From: Kappaphycus alvarezii
Taxonomy: Eukaryota; Rhodophyta; Florideophyceae; Gigartinales; Solieriaceae
Length of the DNA stretch: 64,000 nt
NCBI GenBank assembly: GCA_002205965.3
Contig: NADL03000074.1
Span: 62,001-126,000, forward strand
Direction: 5' to 3'
The position numbers and the translations under genes were made by a program. The first letter of the stretch is position 1; each line of letters begins with the position of its first letter. This document shows positions 59,641 through 64,000 of the stretch, piece by piece. Below the pieces are notes generated by a model, which was not told the origin of the DNA, did not search any database, and was given only the letters and a program-made list of their open reading frames with translations.

Positions 59641-61160
59641 AGTGATGTAAAGATGGATAACTTTGAGGCCGGAAAGAGGGATAATGTTCGAGAAGTGGAG
59701 AGAGAATTGCAGATGAGAGGGGGCTGGAGAAACCCGTTGCGCGGGTTCGGGGGGCTGGATGTGTGGGTGGTTGGGTGTTAGGTACTAAGGGACGCATAGT
59801 CTACGGATCGGAGGATTCAGCAGGCTAGTGAACCTCGAGTTTATACTGCGGCTTGGATCATGCAGCGGATTTACTGGAGGTCATATTAGATGTCCCGATT
59901 TTACGATTACAGAGATTTGCGCGCAGCCCGGCTTCCAACTGTTTTTCCGGGTATCTGGGTCAGAGATGAGGGGCGCGTCCCCGGGGAAAAGGATGGGTCT
60001 TCACGACTTGTACAAAAGTGGTTAGTGGTGAATGTCTTTAGGGATAGCAGCGATCCATAGCCGAGCGTACTACAAATACCCTGGAGACTGAGATAGATCG
60101 GTTATATCTTCTAAGGGAGACTGGAAGCGCCTCTGCGAACGTATTCTCTGTATGTCTATTTCTCTACCACCTAACATCCTAGGCGGGAACTTCTCAATAT
60201 GCCTACGATGTTGAAGGGTAATATGAAGGCAAATAAAATAGCTAGCATGATAGGCGGTGGTCTCTTCAGCAGGCAGATATTTTTGCTAAGGAATCCTTCA
60301 TACCTACACAGGAGAAAGTTTAGGTATGGGGTAAGTGTCCAATCAAACCTTTACGTCACTGGACAACGTTTTCCGACGACCACTGTTTTTTTGCACAGTG
60401 ATCACTATTTTGCTTAGACATAAAGTCATTGGCTCTGCGTTTAAGTGATACACAGCCTCAATTTTTGCTCTAATTTTTGTTTGCATCCACTTTAACAAAG
60501 ATCCGTTGTAGCGGTAGTTTCGCCCAGTGCGGCATGCTTTATGGTTGTTCTTATAGAATACCTGCGAGATAGTACCGCCTTATTCTATCCCCTGTTCAGA
60601 CCCTTCAAATCACAACACGTGCACCATCTCTAATCCGCAAAGCACTTCAAGTCTCCCCAGTTGAATAGGAGGGAGGAAAGTAGGACCTTTATTTAAAGAT
60701 TAAACTGTACCTGCTAAATAGATACAATCCGACAAGGGCTGAACGATGCCTACTCCAGCAAAGGGGACGGAAATAAAATTCCCCATTGAAATCTCGGCAA
60801 GCCAAAAAAAAGCAACGGGTTGAAAAACTACCGTTGCAAGCGAACTGCTCGTAGACAGCCATGTTGACAGCGACTAATTCTCAAGTGAGAGATCTTTAGT
60901 AACACCAATAGGACAGAAACAGCTATCAACTTTCGTTTGCTCTGAAAAAGACAGCACTGGTTGAGTGCAGCAGGGAACACTGAGCGTGCTGAGTCTTATC
61001 CAGGAGGACGTCCTTCTTTCACGCCCTTCCCAGGCCGACCCAACAGTGTAATAGTGGGAGTGTTTCTGTTAGACAGTTGACAGTTTGATAGTGGTTTTCG
61101 GGTAAGTGGGGAGGTTTACTTACTAAAAATTTGGGTGAATGGGGTTTTCTTAATTTGATT
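59641..61160. other. region without recognisable genes
   Basis: May hold the end of the DIRS-like element in its first 250 bases. The rest has only short unassigned frames. No RNA genes were seen. Confidence 0.4.
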
Positions 61161-61164
61161 GTTT

Positions 61165-61330
61165 TGGTTTACTCAATTTTCCTGATAAGATTTTTTTGGT
61201 GTTAAATATGGGTTTACTTGAATTGGTTGGTATACTTAATTTTCTTGATAAGAACAATCGCAGACAAGGATATTTGAATGACCTGGTTTACTGCGAGTGG
61301 AAGATGGAAAAAGATTCCCATTAACCTGTG
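61165..61330 (-). repeat. short tandem-like repeats beside LINE-like copy 2
   Basis: GGTTTACTCAATTTTCCTGA (61167-61186) and GGTATACTTAATTTTCTTGA (61228-61247) are related units, with GGTTTACTGCGAGTGG at 61285. They lie on the 3' side of the minus-strand LINE-like copy, where the R3 tail lies in copy 1. Confidence 0.55.
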
Positions 61331-61439
61331 TAGTATGCCAACGGCGGAAAACACAATACAGTGAAACTCGGTGTGGCTGGGAACGACGACTAAATAGTTG
61401 CTGCCAGTCCTGTCAGCAGACATGCGTCGTTCGAGAGCA

Positions 61440-61695
61440 ACCATCACCGCAGAATATCGCCGTGGGATTGTGAGTCAACGACTTCGGAATTGGTCCATGA
61501 CGCGTTTGGTGACCGAGCGTGCCATCTCCGTCAAGAGGGAAAATGTCTCTGGCCGAGGGTGGAGATTGTGACGGGAAGCAGACGGTTCCTGTCCGGTAAT
61601 CCAGCAATAATCTCTTGGTATTTCCGGAGCTTATTCAAATAGGCGACGTTCAAGCTGGTGAGGGGGTTGAAGTTCTTCATCCTCCGATGAGAGGA
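61440..61695 (-). pseudogene. LINE-like retrotransposon, C-terminal end of ORF (copy 2)
   Basis: Homologue of 17206-17517. The minus strand reads KNFNPLTSLNVAYLNKLRKY, then GLPDRNRLLPVTISTLG, and after a frame change near 61530 TEMARSVTKRVMDQF and RRYSAVM, each aligned with copy 1. Nucleotide blocks such as GGCATTT-free core CCAGCAATAATC..TTGGTATTTCCG and GCGACGTTCAAGCTGGTGAG are nearly identical. The 5' side is cut by the LTR of the neighbouring chromovirus, so the LTR element probably inserted next to or into it. Confidence 0.6.
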
Positions 61696-61709
61696 TGCCA
61701 GGGGGTAAA

Positions 61710-62079
61710 GCAGATATTAGATGTGTGCTGCAAGGGATAGGGGAACTTGGATTTTGACTGGGTTTTGGTGGGATCCCTTCCCGAAACCAAGCAACCTGGC
61801 TCCTTTTATAGCCATTTTAAGACAGCAGCAAACCTCTACTAAATTTGAATAAAAATTAATAGAACAATCTAAACAATAAAATACAGTCTAATCTGACGTA
61901 GAATAAATGCCACAATGGCTACTATACACGTCTCCAGAAAAAAGAATGGCCAAGTAGAAATCTCTAGAACATAGAAATATCACAGCAATTCATAAATTGG
62001 GTCACAGAAATGCATAAATCATGTCAGTGTGGCTACCACACATGACAATACACGACACTACTTGTCCTGTATTGTTACA
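61710..62079 (-). repeat. 3' LTR of Ty3/gypsy chromovirus
   Basis: On the minus strand the LTR begins TGTAACAATACAGG at 62079, right after a polypurine tract, and has a TATAAAA box at 61810-61804. The other end lies between about 61698 and 61720, where similarity to the LINE-like copy stops. It is about 360-380 bases, normal for such elements. The partner 5' LTR is outside the window. Confidence 0.7.
61804..61810 (-). promoter_or_regulatory. TATA box in LTR
   Basis: TATAAAA in the context GGCTATAAAAGGAGCC on the minus strand, about 270 bases into the LTR, the usual place for the retrotransposon promoter. Confidence 0.55.
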
Positions 62080-62093
62080 CTATTCCCTCCTCC
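62080..62093 (-). other. polypurine tract
   Basis: GGAGGAGGGAATAG on the minus strand, immediately before the TGTAACA start of the LTR. This is the expected primer site for plus-strand cDNA synthesis and fixes the LTR start. Confidence 0.75.
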
Positions 62094-62195
62094 ACACAGT
62101 TGGCGTCCCCGTAAATCTTCATCGCGATCCTGATATTGGGGTAAAATGTTGCGTTCACGAATTTAGTCAAGCCAAACATTCGTCTTTGTTCCATC

Positions 62196-62366
62196 CTAGT
62201 CAATTAAGTCACAAGTAGGTTTCCATTCAGCGTCATGAGTCAGACTACCCTTCATTAAGGTGAGAAACTGGTATCCATGCCCGAACCTTCGATGTTCGAG
62301 ACTAGCATCCAATTCGTATTCCGTGCCTTCTATTGCTGGAACTGGAGCCTGCTTTGGGGAAATCGT
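62196..62366 (-). pseudogene. chromodomain at end of integrase
   Basis: Reads EGTEYELDASLEHRRFGHGY then QFLTLMKGSLTHDAEWKPTC, matching chromovirus chromodomains (eyeVEeIldhR.rgr..qYlVkWkGy...e.tWEp...l). Chromodomains of this class direct integration to particular chromatin. One aromatic-cage position (W of VKWKG) is changed and a TAA separates the domain from integrase, so it is probably inactive. Confidence 0.75.
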
Positions 62367-63200
62367 TTATGCAATGTCAACTGGCTGCTCACCACATTGT
62401 TTCGTTTTAATGACATGAACAACTGGATGGATCTTCAAATGGTCCGAAAGATCCAGTCTGACTGCAGTTTCACCCATCAGCTCTTTAACTATGAAAGGGC
62501 CAAAAACTTTGCTGTCAGCCTTCCTTTTCTTGAGACCTGGCATAAGCATCTTCGAACGGCGAACGATTTATTCATAGCTTGTAACCCTTCGTACGTTGGA
62601 ACCTTATATCGCTTTGACGCTTGAGCGCTCTGTGCTGCTTTTCCAAGCTTGTAAGAGTACTTTTCATCTTCAAGAGAATCATTTAAACGTTTCTTGAACT
62701 CCGCAACACTTTGCACAAATTTTCAAGACCTAAAAGCAAGTCTAGAGGAGATTTCGAAATCCAAACAAGATCCAGCTCAAATGGAGATGTACCCAAATCC
62801 TCAGATACCGCAGTTTTATAAGCAAACTCAGCTGCTGGAAGCAATTCAACCCAATAGCTTTGATTTTAGTTGAAGTAGCATCGAAGATAGTTCTCAATCA
62901 TTCGGTTCATGATCGTGGAAGAACCATCAGTCTGGGGGTGCTTACTTGAACACATGTTCAGCTGAACCCCACAGAGCGTCATCAAATGCTTCCAGAACGT
63001 AGACGTAAACTCGCTATCTCCATCAGATACCACATTATCTGGCGGTCCGTTATGTTTGAATATATCCGCGAAAAATGCCTTGGCCGCATCTTCAGCAGTA
63101 TCAGTACCTCCGGACTTCCGGACATGAACTCTTCTGGTTAACAGCTCAAACAATGTCGTAATAGAGTCATATCAGTCCTTTGTCTTTGGTAGACTGAAAA
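62367..63200 (-). pseudogene. Ty3/gypsy integrase
   Basis: DDE integrase. After LATDFIFSLPKTK, which holds the first Asp, come ELLTRRVHVRKSGGTDTAED, FFADIFKHNGPPDNVVSDGD (second Asp in SDGD), SEFTSTFWKHLMTLCGVQLN, CSSKHPQTDGS and NRMIENYLRC with the catalytic Glu in ENYLR. Further on, SKVFGPFIVKEL, AVRLDLSDHLKIHPVVHV is the GPF/Y-type C-terminal domain. All three catalytic acids are still visible, but the frame is broken in four places. Confidence 0.9.
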
Positions 63201-63309
63201 TGAAATCCGTAGCAAGAGAACTCCTCTTCTCTCAGGGATTTCCAAAGACAATGGGTCGGTTAACACCTTTTGATTCGAGTTTCGGTACTCCTGACACGTC
63301 ATACAGCCT

Positions 63310-63641
63310 TCAACATACTTGCGGACGTCTCGGGCTTCGTCTCTCCAATGAAACATATCAAGTCTCCACGGAGTCTCAAAGAACTTGAAGTGAGCCCCCA
63401 CTTCTGAGTCATGTGCCAACTGTAAGACGGCAGACACTGAACTCCTAGGGACACAAAGATTTCCATTGTAGAACAACCTCGGGCCATTGCGTCTGAATAT
63501 TGGTAGTATCTTTTCCAGTTTTCGTTTCTGAGTACCATTACCAGGTAACTCTCTACGCATAGCCTTCAAAATGAGACCGAAGAACTGATAATCCTCGTAT
63601 CGGGTTAACAACCTCTCATATTCAACAAAACAGAACCTCAA
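63310..63641 (-). pseudogene. integrase zinc-binding (H2C2) region
   Basis: The frame 63641-63138 contains LQLAHDSEVGAHFKFFETPW, then FHWRDEARDVRKYVEGCMTC, matching H...H...fyWp.m..dv..yv..C..C of Ty3/gypsy integrases with both His and both Cys kept. Confidence 0.85.
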
Positions 63642-63689
63642 AACTGTTCAACAGAGGTTTCCTTCGTTACGTCCAGTACAGGAGGAGTT

Positions 63690-63975
63690 CCTGACAGTGG
63701 GCCACCAAATACATGGATCTTTCCAGGCTTCAAGGTAATGGGAAATATTCCAAAGTTACCGAGGTTCTCTAATCAGCGTGATTCTCTGCAACTAAGTTTC
63801 GGCTTTGCAAAGAAACTTCGCAGCACTTGATTATCCGTGAGGACCTCGAACTCAGATCCCTCCAGATAACATCTGAAATTATTCAAGGAGCTTATTGAAG
63901 ACAGCAGATCTCCGTCGTTTGCAGTGTAGACTGTCTCTGTAGGGCTCAAACTTTTACAATAGAAAGCGATAACAC
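63690..63975 (-). pseudogene. Ty3/gypsy RNase H, 3' part
   Basis: Reads VIAFYCKSLSPTETVYTAND, GDLLSSISSLNNFRCYLEGS, FEVLTDNQVLRSFFAKPKLS and CRESR, then a TGA at the position of the conserved Trp, and ENLGNFGIFPITLKPGKIHV. This matches the family pattern iafySrkLspaE.nY...d.ElLai..al..wr.yLeG..f.v.TDh..L. The window ends just upstream. Confidence 0.85.
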
Positions 63976-64000
63976 GGTCTCTTCACTTCTCGTACAATTG

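Larger units (their letters stand above)
62196..64000 (-). mobile_element. Ty3/gypsy chromovirus pol, 3' part (runs off the window)
   Basis: Order on the minus strand: RNase H (63975-63690), H2C2 zinc finger (about 63440-63320), integrase core (63200-62866), integrase C-terminal GPF-type domain (about 62500-62390) and chromodomain (about 62330-62200), ending TAG 62196. The frame slips back one base at about 63650, 63220, 62860 and 62560, always in the same direction. In-frame stops lie near 63770 (TGA), 63165 (TGA) and 62367 (TAA). Gag, protease and most of the reverse transcriptase would lie beyond 64000. The chromodomain places it among chromoviruses. Confidence 0.85.

Overview
The window is nuclear DNA of a eukaryote. 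It has one certain housekeeping gene with a GT-AG spliceosomal intron, very low coding density, and relics of many eukaryotic transposon classes (Ty1/copia, Ty3/gypsy chromovirus, DIRS-like tyrosine-recombinase element, a LINE-like element, PIF/Harbinger, piggyBac-like). The phosphofructokinase is of the plant/stramenopile ATP-PFK type. Together with recurrent GTACTGTAC and TACTGTGAGTA words in non-coding DNA this makes an alga of the stramenopile lineage (perhaps a diatom) a reasonable guess, but the taxonomy is inference.

Layout. 0.4-2.1 kb: an unrecognised plus-strand coding region broken by frameshifts (gene A). 3.16-5.16 kb, minus: 6-phosphofructokinase, two exons. 5.8-8.2 kb: a copia-type gag/protease relic (minus) and a PIF/Harbinger transposase relic (plus). 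8.5-9.7 kb: two copies of a dispersed repeat (R1), third copy at 53.8-54.2 kb. 9.7-20 kb: AT-rich DNA with a LINE-like 3' fragment at 17.1-17.5 kb. 20.0-26.6 kb: a plus-strand copia element with LTR-like end repeats and a foreign insertion between its reverse transcriptase and RNase H. 26.6-35.3 kb: AT-rich, empty. 35.3-36.5 kb: a tandem duplication and a minus-strand copia RNase H end. 37.3-41.1 kb: a GC-rich island with two convergent, unrecognised genes (B plus, C minus). 41-57 kb: mostly AT-rich, with a decayed copia-like gag and repeat copy R1-3 carrying a hairpin. 56.6-59.6 kb: a piggyBac-like transposase relic (minus) abutting a DIRS-like RT-RNase H-tyrosine recombinase element (plus). 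61.3-64 kb: a second LINE-like fragment, then the 3' LTR and pol (RNase H, integrase, chromodomain) of a minus-strand chromovirus that runs off the window.

The most striking feature is a shared defect: in PFK, genes A, B and C and most transposon relics the protein can be followed only by stepping back one base (-1) at intervals. I traced about two dozen such sites against about six of the opposite sign. Uncorrected single-base deletions in a long-read assembly are the simplest explanation. Deletion-biased decay or real -1 recoding is the alternative and can be tested with raw reads and RNA. No RNA genes, CRISPR arrays or prokaryotic features were seen.
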